A DNA stretch of 64,000 nt from Alphaproteobacteria bacterium (lineage in GTDB: Bacteria > Pseudomonadota > Alphaproteobacteria > DSM-16000 > Inquilinaceae): assembly GCA_028277405.1 (NCBI GenBank), contig JANQGH010000093.1:1-64000 (forward strand). Reading direction: 5' to 3'. A program made the translations under genes and the position numbers. Below the pieces are notes generated by a model. That model ran no database searches and was not told where the DNA came from. It was given only the letters and a program-made list of their open reading frames with translations. Shown in pieces: positions 55,651 to 63,873 of the stretch. The stretch's first letter is position 1, and the number at the start of each line of letters is the position of its first letter.

Positions 55651-56341
55651 GGCGTCGCTTGTCGTCGATGTTTTGTGCAAGGCCCGCTACGGTTAGCGCG
55701 CCGACCACGTCCTTGCCGTCCGCCACTGGCGCTGCGGCCGCCCAGATGCCTTGGTCGACTTCGCCGTGGCTGACACTCCAGCCTCTCGTCCGGATTGTGG
55801 CCAGCTCCTGATCCAGTTCGGCGCGGTCGGTGTCATCGTCCGCCGGCAAGGTCCGGAAATAGTGCTCCAGCTCCTGCTGGTTCAAGGCGGAGAGCAGGAT
55901 CTTGGCCGCCGCGCCGCGATGCAACGGCATGGCCCGTCCGACATCGAAGGACAGACGCACCGGGTGGGGGCTTTCGGACCGCGCGACGCATACGGCACTC
56001 TGCGCCACGCGCCTGAGCAGCAGACTGGTCTCGCCGCAGGCTTCGGTGATGGCGCGCAGGATCGGCATGGCCTTCTCCGCCAGCGGGTGCGCGGCAAGCG
56101 CGGCCCGTGCCAGGGGTAAGGCGCGAACGGACACGACGTAGGTGTTCGACGGCCCTTCCTCCAGCAAGCCGACCTCACGCAACAGCGAGATGTAGCGATA
56201 GGCCGTCGAAAGGGGCACGTCGGCCGACATGGCCAACTGCTCCGCCGTCGCCGACGGACGGCTTTCGTCGAAGCTCATCAGCAGGCGCAACACCTTGCGT
56301 GAGCTTCCTGTTCCTGACGTTTTTTGACCGGCACGTGCCAC
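55580..56341 (-). CDS. IclR-family transcriptional regulator
   Basis: This protein of about 253 residues has a winged helix-turn-helix (KVLRLLMSFDESRPSATAEQLAMSADVPLSTAYRYISLLREVGLLEE) and an effector domain with FDVGRAMPLHRGAAAKILLSAL and GEVDQGIWAAAAPV, typical of IclR. GTG 56341 is chosen over GTG 56347 because the GGGAG box is then at a normal distance. It is divergent from the bicupin/TRAP operon and is the obvious candidate regulator of that operon, responding to an aromatic or heteroaromatic acid. Confidence 0.9.
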   Translation of the reverse strand: MARAGQKTSGTGSSRKVLRLLMSFDESRPSATAEQLAMSADVPLSTAYRYISLLREVGLLEEGPSNTYVVSVRALPLARAALAAHPLAEKAMPILRAITEACGETSLLLRRVAQSAVCVARSESPHPVRLSFDVGRAMPLHRGAAAKILLSALNQQELEHYFRTLPADDDTDRAELDQELATIRTRGWSVSHGEVDQGIWAAAAPVADGKDVVGALTVAGLAQNIDDKRRHEILDIVKTAAQQLSEQASRMRL

Positions 56342-56511
56342 AGGCACCTCCCAAATCCCTCTGTCAAATCTCCACCCCTCTCGTCATCGCTTTCAGGCGT
56401 GAATCGTGATCGCCGCTTTGCCGGCTGACGAGCAAGGGTTGAATTACATCGCTGACTAGACTATCGGATCGTTATCGATCTTCTCATATAATGGTAAACA
56501 CATCTCACAGT

Positions 56512-56540
56512 TTGACAACGCAAAACCCGGTCCATACTGT
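56512..56540 (+). promoter_or_regulatory. Candidate sigma70-type promoter of the bicupin operon
   Basis: TTGACA (56512-56517) and TACTGT (56535-56540) are spaced by 17 bases, about 110 bases before the dioxygenase start. A TATAAT (56487-56492) also lies upstream. The region between the divergent IclR and bicupin genes is AT-rich compared with its surroundings. Confidence 0.5.
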
Positions 56541-56652
56541 TTGGCCTGGAATGCCCGCCATGAGCCCGCCCGGGAGATGTCGGGAAAGTCATTCACATCG
56601 GCATGCCCCAGGGTGTGCGGTGAGAACCAGCGTTGATCGAGGAGATCGGACC

Positions 56653-57807
56653 ATGGCTGACACCACAGTCATAGACAAGACGGACAGCAATCGCGAGGCG
56701 GCGCTTGGCGCCCTTTACGACGATGTTTTCAACGCTCACATGTTTCCGTTCTGGGCGACCACGACGGATGTCGCGCACGACGAAGTCAAGCAGCTGATGG
56801 CCACCAAGCGGGCGGTGCCGTACCTTTGGCGCTACCGCGATCAGATCGAACCGCTGCTGCAGCGCTCGGCGGAACTGGTGACCATGGATGATTCCGAGCG
56901 CCGCTCGCTCGTCCTGGTCAACCCCGGTCTGGCGCCGACGCGCGCGACCGTCTCGACGCTTTACACCGCCTATCGGCTGAACGACCCGCACGAGGTGATG
57001 CCGCCGCACCGGCACTCGCCCAACGCCATCCGTTTTGGCCTGACGGGCGAGATGAACTTCACCGGTGTGGAGGGCGAGGATATCACCTTCGGCCCAGGCG
57101 ACCTGGTGTTGACCCCGCACGATACCTGGCACAATCACGGCAATACGGGCGACGAGCCGGCGGTCAACCTGTCCGTCTTGGACCTGCCCTTGGTCGAGAT
57201 CTTGAACGCGATCTATTTCGACCACGATTACAAGGAGGTGAAGGACGGCAAGATGGTCGCGGCCAAGCAGCAGAGCGCGCGCTTTCCGTCCGACTATTCC
57301 GCCCGCATTTACGAGTCCGGCGGCTATACGCCCCGCTTCGTCAGCCATTATCGCGGCACGGGCGCGGCGTCGCCGATGTATCTCTATCGCTGGGCGCCGA
57401 TGCGCGAGATTCTGGACAAGCACAAGGATTGGGACGGCGACCCGTACGAGGCGCTGATGGTTGAATACACCGATCCGACGACCGGCGGCCCCGTCTACAA
57501 GACCGTGACGTTCTTCGCCCAGATGCTGCGGCCTGGCGAGAAAACGCAGCCCTTGAAACAGACGGCCAGCCTGCTTGTCGCGCCCTTCGAGGGCAGCGGG
57601 TACTCGATCGTAGGCGACCAGCGTTTCGATTGGCAGCAATTCGACACGCTGGCGGTGCCGGGCGGCGAGTGGTGCCAGCATGTCAACGGCTCGGACACCG
57701 ATCCGGCAATTCTGTTCGTCGCCAGCGACGAGCCGACATTGAAAAAGCTGGGCTTTTACAAGAAATGGGGCCGCGACGGCTCGGGCGATACGGTTTCGCT
57801 CGTCTAA
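56653..57807 (+). CDS. Gentisate 1,2-dioxygenase-like bicupin ring-cleaving dioxygenase
   Basis: This 384-residue protein starts at ATG 56653 after GGAG; an ATG at 56491 lies too far upstream of any homology. The first cupin has the iron-binding set MPPHRHSPNAIRFGLTGE and TPHDTWHNHGN, and a second degenerate cupin follows (LKQTASLLVAPFEGSGYSIV, VPGGEWCQHVNGS). Relatives cleave gentisate, salicylate or 1-hydroxy-2-naphthoate between the hydroxylated and carboxylated carbons. Here it heads an operon with an FHMPC dehydrogenase homologue, RidA and GST. An ortho-hydroxy pyridine carboxylate is therefore a possible substrate, though an ordinary aromatic acid is not excluded. Confidence 0.85.
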   Translation: MADTTVIDKTDSNREAALGALYDDVFNAHMFPFWATTTDVAHDEVKQLMATKRAVPYLWRYRDQIEPLLQRSAELVTMDDSERRSLVLVNPGLAPTRATVSTLYTAYRLNDPHEVMPPHRHSPNAIRFGLTGEMNFTGVEGEDITFGPGDLVLTPHDTWHNHGNTGDEPAVNLSVLDLPLVEILNAIYFDHDYKEVKDGKMVAAKQQSARFPSDYSARIYESGGYTPRFVSHYRGTGAASPMYLYRWAPMREILDKHKDWDGDPYEALMVEYTDPTTGGPVYKTVTFFAQMLRPGEKTQPLKQTASLLVAPFEGSGYSIVGDQRFDWQQFDTLAVPGGEWCQHVNGSDTDPAILFVASDEPTLKKLGFYKKWGRDGSGDTVSLV

Positions 57808-57877
57808 CGACAAGAATGCGATGACAGTGGGGGCGCTCGGCGGGACCGAGACGCCCTGACGACAAGGAGGCTTTGAA

Positions 57878-58801
57878 ATGACCATTGCGGCGGTAATTGG
57901 ATTGGGCACCATGGGGCCCGGTATCGCGGCCACGCTGGCGCGCGGCGGCATGAAGATCCGGGTCTACGACACCAGTGCCGAGGCGCTGGAAAAGGCGCCG
58001 GGCATGGTCGCCATGGCCTTCGGCGTGCTGGACCGGTTGGGCATGCCCGACAAGGGCTCCGCCGACGACATCTCGTACCACACCGACCTGGCCGAGGCGG
58101 TGGACGGTGTCGGCTTGGTCGTCGAAACCGTGCCGGAGAAGCTGGAGATCAAGGCCGCCGTCTTCGCCGAACTCGACAAGATCGTCTCCGCGGACTGTGT
58201 GTTGGCCTCCAACACGTCCGGCATCCCGATCACCAAGCTGCAAGAGGGCAATTCCAACCCGGGCCGGGTCATCGGCATGCACTGGTCGAACCCGCCGATG
58301 ATCATCCCGATGATCGAGGTCATCGCCGGCGGCCAGACCGATCAGGGCACCGTCGACTGGATGTGCGATACCATCAAGGGGCTGAGCCTGCTGCCCGTCG
58401 TGGTGAAGAAGGATGTCGCCGGCTTCGTCGAAAACCGCATCCTCTACGCGATCATGCGCGAGTCGGTGGATCTGGTCGAACAGGGCGTGATCGATGCCGA
58501 AGGGCTGGATACCTGCGTCCAGTGGGGCATCGGCTATAAGCTCGCGATCATCGGCCCGATGGCGCTATTGGACATGGCCGGCCTCGACATCTATCAGGCC
58601 GTCGGCAGCTATTTGAATGCCGAGCTGTGCAACCGGCCGGACGTCTCGCCCTACATCACCGACCGCACCAAGGCCGGCAATCTGGGCCAGAAGACCGGGT
58701 CGGGCATCTTCTCGTACACCCCGGACGACATCCAGCGGCTGCGCGGCGAACGTGCCGCCGCCTTCGTCGCCGTGCGCAAGGCGCTGGAAGGCAAGTCCTG
58801 A
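57878..58801 (+). CDS. 3-hydroxyacyl-CoA dehydrogenase-fold enzyme, probable FHMPC dehydrogenase
   Basis: This 307-residue NAD-dependent protein has GLGTMGPGIAATLARGG at its start, NTSGIPITKLQEGNSNPGRVIGMHWSNPP with the catalytic His135, and a C-terminal helical domain (VVVKKDVAGFVENRILYA, CVQWGIGYKLAIIGPMALLDM). These match the M. loti 5-formyl-3-hydroxy-2-methylpyridine-4-carboxylate dehydrogenase, which I recall as a member of this fold, better than fatty-acid oxidation enzymes. That enzyme makes the dicarboxylic pyridine in B6 degradation. A strong AAGGAGG box precedes the ATG. A generic hydroxyacid dehydrogenase role remains possible. Confidence 0.78.
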   Translation: MTIAAVIGLGTMGPGIAATLARGGMKIRVYDTSAEALEKAPGMVAMAFGVLDRLGMPDKGSADDISYHTDLAEAVDGVGLVVETVPEKLEIKAAVFAELDKIVSADCVLASNTSGIPITKLQEGNSNPGRVIGMHWSNPPMIIPMIEVIAGGQTDQGTVDWMCDTIKGLSLLPVVVKKDVAGFVENRILYAIMRESVDLVEQGVIDAEGLDTCVQWGIGYKLAIIGPMALLDMAGLDIYQAVGSYLNAELCNRPDVSPYITDRTKAGNLGQKTGSGIFSYTPDDIQRLRGERAAAFVAVRKALEGKS

Positions 58802-58850
58802 TCGCGCGCCATTGATCCCGCAGATTCAACACATCTAGGAGAGCGCCGGC

Positions 58851-59978
58851 ATGGCCGATGCGCGCAATACCAAGCTTGTCGGTCATGTCGACTGTCCGGG
58901 CGGCGGCCAGGTTTGGGTCGAAGGCACGACCCTCTATATCGGCCATATGCGCCACCCATCCGGCACATCGATCGTCGATGTGTCCGATCCCACGAAGCCG
59001 AAGCCGCTGGCGCGGATCGACATGCCCACCGGTTGGCATTCCCACAAGGTGCGGGTCGCCAACGACGTCATGCTGGTCAATCACGAGCGGTTGGGACAGG
59101 ACGGGGAGGTCGAACTCGGCGGCGGCCTGGGCATCTACGACGTCTCCAAACCGTCCGACCCGAAGCTGATCACCAAATGGCGGACGGGGGGCAGGGGCGT
59201 GCACCGTTTCGACTTCGACGGCCGCTACGCCTATATCTCGCCGACGGCCGACGGCTATGTCGGCAATTTCTGCATGATCCTGGACCTGGCTGACCCCAGC
59301 AATCCCACGGAGGTTGGCCGCTGGTGGATTCCCGGCCAATGGCAGGCCGGCGGCGAGGACTATCCGTGGAACGATTGGGTGCCGCCGCGCTGTCACCATC
59401 CGCTGCGCCACGGCAACCGGCTTTATGTCAGCTATTGGCATCACGGCCTGTTCATCCTCGATATCGAGGATATGTCCCAGCCGAAGCTGGTCGGCCAGCT
59501 CAATACAAGCCCGGCCTATCCCCACCCGACCCACACCTGCCTGCGCATCCCAGACCCGCTGAGGGGGCGTCAGATCATGGTCGTGGCGGATGAGGACGTG
59601 GCCAAGCTGTGGCCCTCGCCGCCGGCCTTCGCCTGGGTTTTCGACATCACCGAGGAGCGGCTGCCACTGCCGATCAGCACTATCAACGTGCCCGGCATCG
59701 ACCCGGACGGATCGCCCCAGCCGCCCATGACCGGTTGCCACCAGCCGTCGGAGCGGTTCAGCGGCACCATCATCCCGTTCGCCTGGTTTGCCCAGGGGCT
59801 GCGCCTGTTCGATATCGCCGATCCCTATCAACCGAAGGAGGTCGGCCACTACCAGCCGGACCCGCCCAACGGCGCTGAACGCTCGTCCTCCAACGATGTC
59901 ACCATCGACGAGCGCGGCCTGATCTATCTGATCGACCGCCAGCGCGGCGTCGACATCATCGAAACCAGCGTCTTTTGA
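58851..59978 (+). CDS. LVIVD-repeat beta-propeller protein, His-rich
   Basis: This 375-residue protein consists of LVIVD-type beta-propeller repeats (GTSIVDVSDPTKPKPLARI, LGIYDVSKPSDPKLI, CMILDLADPSNPTEVGRWW, LFILDIEDMSQPKLVGQ, LRLFDIADPYQPKEVGHY). Conserved-looking histidines lie in TGWHSHKV, RGVHRFD, RCHHPLRHG, SYWHHG, HPTHTC and GCHQPS, reminiscent of metal-binding propellers such as selenium-binding protein/methanethiol oxidase. No signal peptide is visible. It lies between the dehydrogenase and RidA genes of the catabolic operon, so it may be an enzyme of that route. Function is not established. Confidence 0.8.
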   Translation: MADARNTKLVGHVDCPGGGQVWVEGTTLYIGHMRHPSGTSIVDVSDPTKPKPLARIDMPTGWHSHKVRVANDVMLVNHERLGQDGEVELGGGLGIYDVSKPSDPKLITKWRTGGRGVHRFDFDGRYAYISPTADGYVGNFCMILDLADPSNPTEVGRWWIPGQWQAGGEDYPWNDWVPPRCHHPLRHGNRLYVSYWHHGLFILDIEDMSQPKLVGQLNTSPAYPHPTHTCLRIPDPLRGRQIMVVADEDVAKLWPSPPAFAWVFDITEERLPLPISTINVPGIDPDGSPQPPMTGCHQPSERFSGTIIPFAWFAQGLRLFDIADPYQPKEVGHYQPDPPNGAERSSSNDVTIDERGLIYLIDRQRGVDIIETSVF

Positions 59979-59992
59979 CGGGAGTGCCTCCC

Positions 59993-60391
59993 ATGTCCGA
60001 CAGCGGCAAACGCGCCGACAAGTACCCGATCGGCAAGCGCAATCCGAACCTGCCGTTTCACCCAGCCGTGCGCGCCGGCGACTTCATCTACGTCTCCGGT
60101 CAGGTCGCCAAGGACGAAAACGGCGTCATGTGCGGCGGCACGATCGAGGAGCAGACGAAATGGACGCTGGAGGCGATCCGCCGGGTGCTGGCCGAGGAAA
60201 ACGCGGATCTCGCCGACGTGGTCAAGATCACCACCTATCTCGAGGATGCGCGCGATTTCGGCCGGTACAACGGCGTGTTCAAACAGTACTTTCCCGACGG
60301 CAATGTCTCGCGCACGACGGTCGAGGCGCGGGCGGTGATCACCACCAGCATCGAGATGGATGCGGTCGCCTACAAGCCGCTCAAGGACTGA
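59993..60391 (+). CDS. RidA/YjgF family enamine-imine deaminase
   Basis: This 132-residue protein starts at ATG 59993 after GGGAG. The RidA fold is seen in FHPAVRAGDFIYVSGQVAKDENG, EEQTKWTLEAIRRVLAEENADLADVVKITTYLEDARDFGRYNGVFKQYFPDG and the conserved Arg in RTTVEARAVI. RidA proteins hydrolyse reactive enamines and imines. Within an operon that may open a pyridine ring, such a step is expected, because ring cleavage next to nitrogen gives an enamine-like product. Confidence 0.9.
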   Translation: MSDSGKRADKYPIGKRNPNLPFHPAVRAGDFIYVSGQVAKDENGVMCGGTIEEQTKWTLEAIRRVLAEENADLADVVKITTYLEDARDFGRYNGVFKQYFPDGNVSRTTVEARAVITTSIEMDAVAYKPLKD

Positions 60392-60420
60392 CCGCAGATC
60401 TCACTCTAGGAGCCACCCCC

Positions 60421-61023
60421 ATGATCCGCCTTCTCGGCCGCAAAACGTCCGGCAACGTGCAAAAGGTCCTGTTCCTGTTGGAAGAACTGGGCCTGGCCTA
60501 CGAACGCGAGGATTACGGCCGCCAATTCGAAAACACCCAGACGGACGCCTATCTGGCCATGAACCCGACGGCCAAGGTGCCGACCTTGGTCGATGGCGAT
60601 CTGGTGATCTGGGAATCGAACACGATCCTGCGTTATCTGGCCGCGAAGACGGGCAGCGCTCTCTATCCCGCCGACCCGGCCGCGCGCACGCAGGTCGAAC
60701 GCTGGATGGACTGGCAGCTGGCCTCGCTGAACCCGCCTTATCTGGCCGTGTTCAAGGGCAGCCGGCTGGACCCGGCGGAACGAGGCGCCGGCTTCGACGC
60801 CAGCGCGAAGGATCTGGCGGCCCAGTTGACCATCCTGGACGGGGCGCTGGCCGACAGGGACTGGCTCGCCGGCGATGCTGTCTCGCTGGCCGAGTACTGC
60901 TTGGGCCCGATCATCCCGCGCTGCCTGAACTTCCCGATCGACCTGCCGGCGCTCGACCATCTGCGCGCCTGGCAGCAAAGGGTTGCCGCGCTGCCGGCCT
61001 ATTCGCGGGCGGTGCCGACCTAG
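60421..61023 (+). CDS. Glutathione S-transferase family protein
   Basis: This 200-residue GST starts at ATG 60421 (MIRLLGRKTSGNVQKVLFLLEELGL). The thioredoxin-like domain has MNPTAKVPTLVDGDLVIWESNTILRYLA (cis-Pro and the glutathione Glu-Ser pair), and the C-terminal helical domain has WLAGDAVSLAEYCLG. It is cytoplasmic. In gentisate pathways a GST-fold maleylpyruvate isomerase follows the bicupin enzyme. This one could likewise isomerise the ring-cleavage product, but it is not close enough to that class to call. Confidence 0.88.
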   Translation: MIRLLGRKTSGNVQKVLFLLEELGLAYEREDYGRQFENTQTDAYLAMNPTAKVPTLVDGDLVIWESNTILRYLAAKTGSALYPADPAARTQVERWMDWQLASLNPPYLAVFKGSRLDPAERGAGFDASAKDLAAQLTILDGALADRDWLAGDAVSLAEYCLGPIIPRCLNFPIDLPALDHLRAWQQRVAALPAYSRAVPT

Positions 61024-61030
61024 GCGCGCA

Positions 61031-61555
61031 ATGACCGTCCAGCCGGCCACGAGACACGGTTTTCTGGGCGTGGGCCGTGCGGCCCTGCGCTGGGCACTCG
61101 GCCTCTTGTTGATCGCCATGGTGCTGCTGAACGTGGCCAATGCCGCCGGCCGCTATCTGTTCGGGCACGCGATCACCGGGGCCGATGAGGTTCTGGTCTT
61201 CTCCATGGTCTGGCTGGTGTTCGCCGGCGTGGTGCTGGTGACGGCGGAGGGGCGCCATCTGCGGCTCGACTTGGCCGCGACGCTGTTCGCGGGCCGGTTC
61301 GGCGCCGCCCGCGCGCTGCTGATCAACCTGATCATCGCCGCGCTCTGCTTTTACGTCGCCTTGCAGTCCTGGGAAATCATCGGCCGCTTGGGCCAGATCG
61401 GCCAGCGCAGCATGGCGCTGGGCATTCCCATGGTCGTGCCGCACGCCGCCATCGCCATTGGCCTCGCGGCGACCGCCCTGGTCGCGTTGCTGCTCGCCTT
61501 TGGCCAGGTACGCCGCTTGTTTGGGCCCAATAGCGGCGGGGACCGTGAGATTTGA
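61031..61555 (+). CDS. TRAP transporter small permease (DctQ type)
   Basis: This 174-residue protein has four membrane segments and the DctQ signature around VANAAGRYLFGHAITGADEVLVFSMVWLVFAGVVL, with RRLF-type basic loops. ATG 61031 lies seven bases after the GST stop. It overlaps the large permease start by four bases. TRAP carriers use sodium-coupled uptake of carboxylates, fitting an acid such as pyridoxate or an aromatic acid. Confidence 0.9.
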   Translation: MTVQPATRHGFLGVGRAALRWALGLLLIAMVLLNVANAAGRYLFGHAITGADEVLVFSMVWLVFAGVVLVTAEGRHLRLDLAATLFAGRFGAARALLINLIIAALCFYVALQSWEIIGRLGQIGQRSMALGIPMVVPHAAIAIGLAATALVALLLAFGQVRRLFGPNSGGDREI

Positions 61556-62823
61556 CCTGGACCTTGCTGGCCTTGCCCGTGGCGCTGTTCGTCTTCGGCG
61601 TCCCGGTCTTCGCCGTCCTGCTGGCCGGCGCGACGGTCACGCTGCTGCTGTTCATGCCCATGCCGGCCATGGTGCTGCCGCAGATCATGTTCGGCGGCGT
61701 CGACAAGTTCGCGCTGTTGGCCGTGCCCTTCTTCATCTTCGCGGGCGAGCTGATGGGGCGCGGCGGCATCGCCGACCGGCTGGTCGACTGGGTGCTGTCC
61801 CTGACCGGCCATGTGCGCGGCAGCCTAGGCATGGCCACCGTCGGTACCGCGACCTTGATGGGCGCCGTTTCCGGCTCCAGCCCCGCCACGGTCGCCGCCA
61901 CCGGCCGCACGCTGTACCCCAAGCTGATCGAGAAGGGCTATGGCAAGAGGTTCTCGCTCGGCCTGATCGCCTCCAGTGGCTCCATCGCCATCGTCGTGCC
62001 GCCCTCCATCGCCATGATCCTCTACGGCGCCAGCGGCGAACAGTCGATCCCGCGCCTGTTCCAGGCCGGCCTGCTCCCGGGCCTGCTGATCGCCGCCCTG
62101 ATGATGGGCTATATCCTGATCTGGGCCGCACGCACCCACGCGGCACCTCAGCAGGGCTTCCGGTTCAAGCTGTTCCTGCGCGCCACCAAGCGCGCCTGGG
62201 CTGCCCTGCTCATGCCGGCCTTGATCCTGATCGGCATCTACGCCGGCTGGTTCTCGCCGACGGAGGCCGGCGGCGTCGCCTGCCTCTACGCCATGCTGGT
62301 GGCCCTGTTCGTCTACCGCACGCTGAACCTGCGCGGCATCATCGAGGCAGCGGCCGAGGCGGCCTATCTCACCGCCCAGATCCTGGTCATCGTCGCGGCC
62401 GCCGGCGTCTTCTCCTACATCCTGACCGTCAACGGCATTCCGCAGGGGCTGGTCGGCGCCATCGTCGAGATGGACCTGACGCCGGTCAGCTTCCTGATCG
62501 CCATCAACATCCTGCTGCTATTGCTCGGCTGCGTGCTGGACCCGACCTCCGCCATCCTCGTGCTGACGCCGATCCTGATGCCGGTCATCGCGCATCTCGG
62601 TATCGACCCGATCCATTTCGGCATCATCATGACGGTGAACTTGTCGATCGGCATGTTCACCCCGCCCTTCGGCCTCAACATCTTCGTCGCCCAGTCGGTG
62701 ATCTCGTCCGATCTCGGCGCAATCTATCGTGGCATCCTGCCGTTCCTGGCCGTTCAGATCGCGGCGCTTGCGATCATCACCTACGTGCCGGCCGTTTCGC
62801 TGGCGCTGTCCTGGATTTGGTAA
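61552..62823 (+). CDS. TRAP transporter large permease (DctM type)
   Basis: This 423-residue permease of about 12 segments begins at a TTG that overlaps the DctQ stop. It has FFIFAGELMGRGGIADRLVDW, GTATLMGAVSGSSPATVAATGRTLYPKLIEKGYGKRFSLGLIASSGSIAIVVPPSI and the C-terminal TPPFGLNIFVAQSV, all strong DctM signatures. It forms the transport channel with DctQ and is fed by the periplasmic protein encoded next. Confidence 0.93.
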   Translation: MTWTLLALPVALFVFGVPVFAVLLAGATVTLLLFMPMPAMVLPQIMFGGVDKFALLAVPFFIFAGELMGRGGIADRLVDWVLSLTGHVRGSLGMATVGTATLMGAVSGSSPATVAATGRTLYPKLIEKGYGKRFSLGLIASSGSIAIVVPPSIAMILYGASGEQSIPRLFQAGLLPGLLIAALMMGYILIWAARTHAAPQQGFRFKLFLRATKRAWAALLMPALILIGIYAGWFSPTEAGGVACLYAMLVALFVYRTLNLRGIIEAAAEAAYLTAQILVIVAAAGVFSYILTVNGIPQGLVGAIVEMDLTPVSFLIAINILLLLLGCVLDPTSAILVLTPILMPVIAHLGIDPIHFGIIMTVNLSIGMFTPPFGLNIFVAQSVISSDLGAIYRGILPFLAVQIAALAIITYVPAVSLALSWIW

Positions 62824-62842
62824 TCAAGCAGGGAGAAAGACA

Positions 62843-63853
62843 ATGAAGGCTCTCACCAACCTGACCATCGGTTCCACGCTCGTCCTCGCCGCGCTGGCCA
62901 CCCCGCTTACCGCTGAAGCGCAGACGACCATGAAGCTCGCCAGCGCCACTATCAACGACGTCCAGCACCAATGGCAGCAGGTTTTCGCCGAGGAACTGGC
63001 CGAACGCGTCGGCGACGCCGTCACGGTCGAGATCTATCCGGCCAGCCAGCTCGGCACCATCCCCCGCATGCTGGAAGGCGTGCTCTTGGGCACGATCGAA
63101 AGCTTCATCACCCCGACCGCCTTCCTGGTCGGCACCGACCCGCGCTTTCAGGTCTTCGGCGCGCCGGGCCTGTTCGAGGACGGCGCCCAGGTCGGCGCCG
63201 TGCTGCACGACCCGGACTATCGCGACCATATCGAGACTATGGCCCTGGACAGCGGCCTGCGCGTCATCGGCGCGATCTACAACTCGCCGATCCTGATCCT
63301 CTCCGTCGAGCCGACCGAGACCCTGGCCGATTTCGAAGGCCTGCGCGTGCGCACCTTCGCCACGCCCTTGCAAATGGCCCCGATGGAGGCCCTGGGCGCC
63401 AGCCCGCTGCCCTTAGCCCTGTCAGAAGTCGTGCCCGCCCTGCAGTCCGGCGCCATCGACGCAATGCTCGCCGGCATGCCGATCCTGACGGCGTTCCAGT
63501 ACTACGACGTCGCCGAATACGTCACTGACCTCAACTTCGCCACCGTGGTCTCGGTCAACGTCATCAACGAGGCCTGGTTCCAGTCCCAGACGCCCGAGGT
63601 CCAGGCCGCGATCCTCGAATCCGGCCGTGCGGCCGAACAAGAGGTCCTGCAATGGGGCATCGACAATGTCGGCCGCTCCAACCAGGTCTGGCTCGACAAT
63701 GGCGGCCAGATCCTGGACCTGTCCGACAGCGACATGGCCGAAATGCGCGCCATGTTCGCGCAAATCGCGGCGGAGATCATGGCGGCGGACCCGGCCGTGG
63801 AGGCGGAGTATCAGCGGCTGTTGGGCGTGGTGGAGGCGCATCCTGGGGGGTGA
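62843..63853 (+). CDS. TRAP transporter substrate-binding protein (DctP type)
   Basis: This 336-residue protein starts at ATG 62843 after GGGAGAAAG, with a signal peptide ending LTAEAQ. DctP features are VTVEIYPASQLGTIPRMLEGVLLGTIESFITPTAFLVG, LADFEGLRVRTFATPLQMAPMEALGASPLPLALSEVVPALQSGAIDAML. The conserved Arg in LRVRTF binds the ligand carboxylate, so the substrate is an acid. It is the last gene of the IclR-linked operon and precedes a terminator-like hairpin. Confidence 0.92.
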   Translation: MKALTNLTIGSTLVLAALATPLTAEAQTTMKLASATINDVQHQWQQVFAEELAERVGDAVTVEIYPASQLGTIPRMLEGVLLGTIESFITPTAFLVGTDPRFQVFGAPGLFEDGAQVGAVLHDPDYRDHIETMALDSGLRVIGAIYNSPILILSVEPTETLADFEGLRVRTFATPLQMAPMEALGASPLPLALSEVVPALQSGAIDAMLAGMPILTAFQYYDVAEYVTDLNFATVVSVNVINEAWFQSQTPEVQAAILESGRAAEQEVLQWGIDNVGRSNQVWLDNGGQILDLSDSDMAEMRAMFAQIAAEIMAADPAVEAEYQRLLGVVEAHPGG

Positions 63854-63873
63854 CGCAGGTTCAGCCCCGTTTT
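63847..63873 (+). terminator. Probable terminator of the bicupin/TRAP operon
   Basis: GGGGTGA (63847-63853) can pair with TCA-G-CCCC (63861-63868, one bulged base) across a seven-base loop, followed by GTTTT (63869-63873). The stop codon lies within the stem. Beyond it, to 64000, no gene is seen. Confidence 0.5.
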
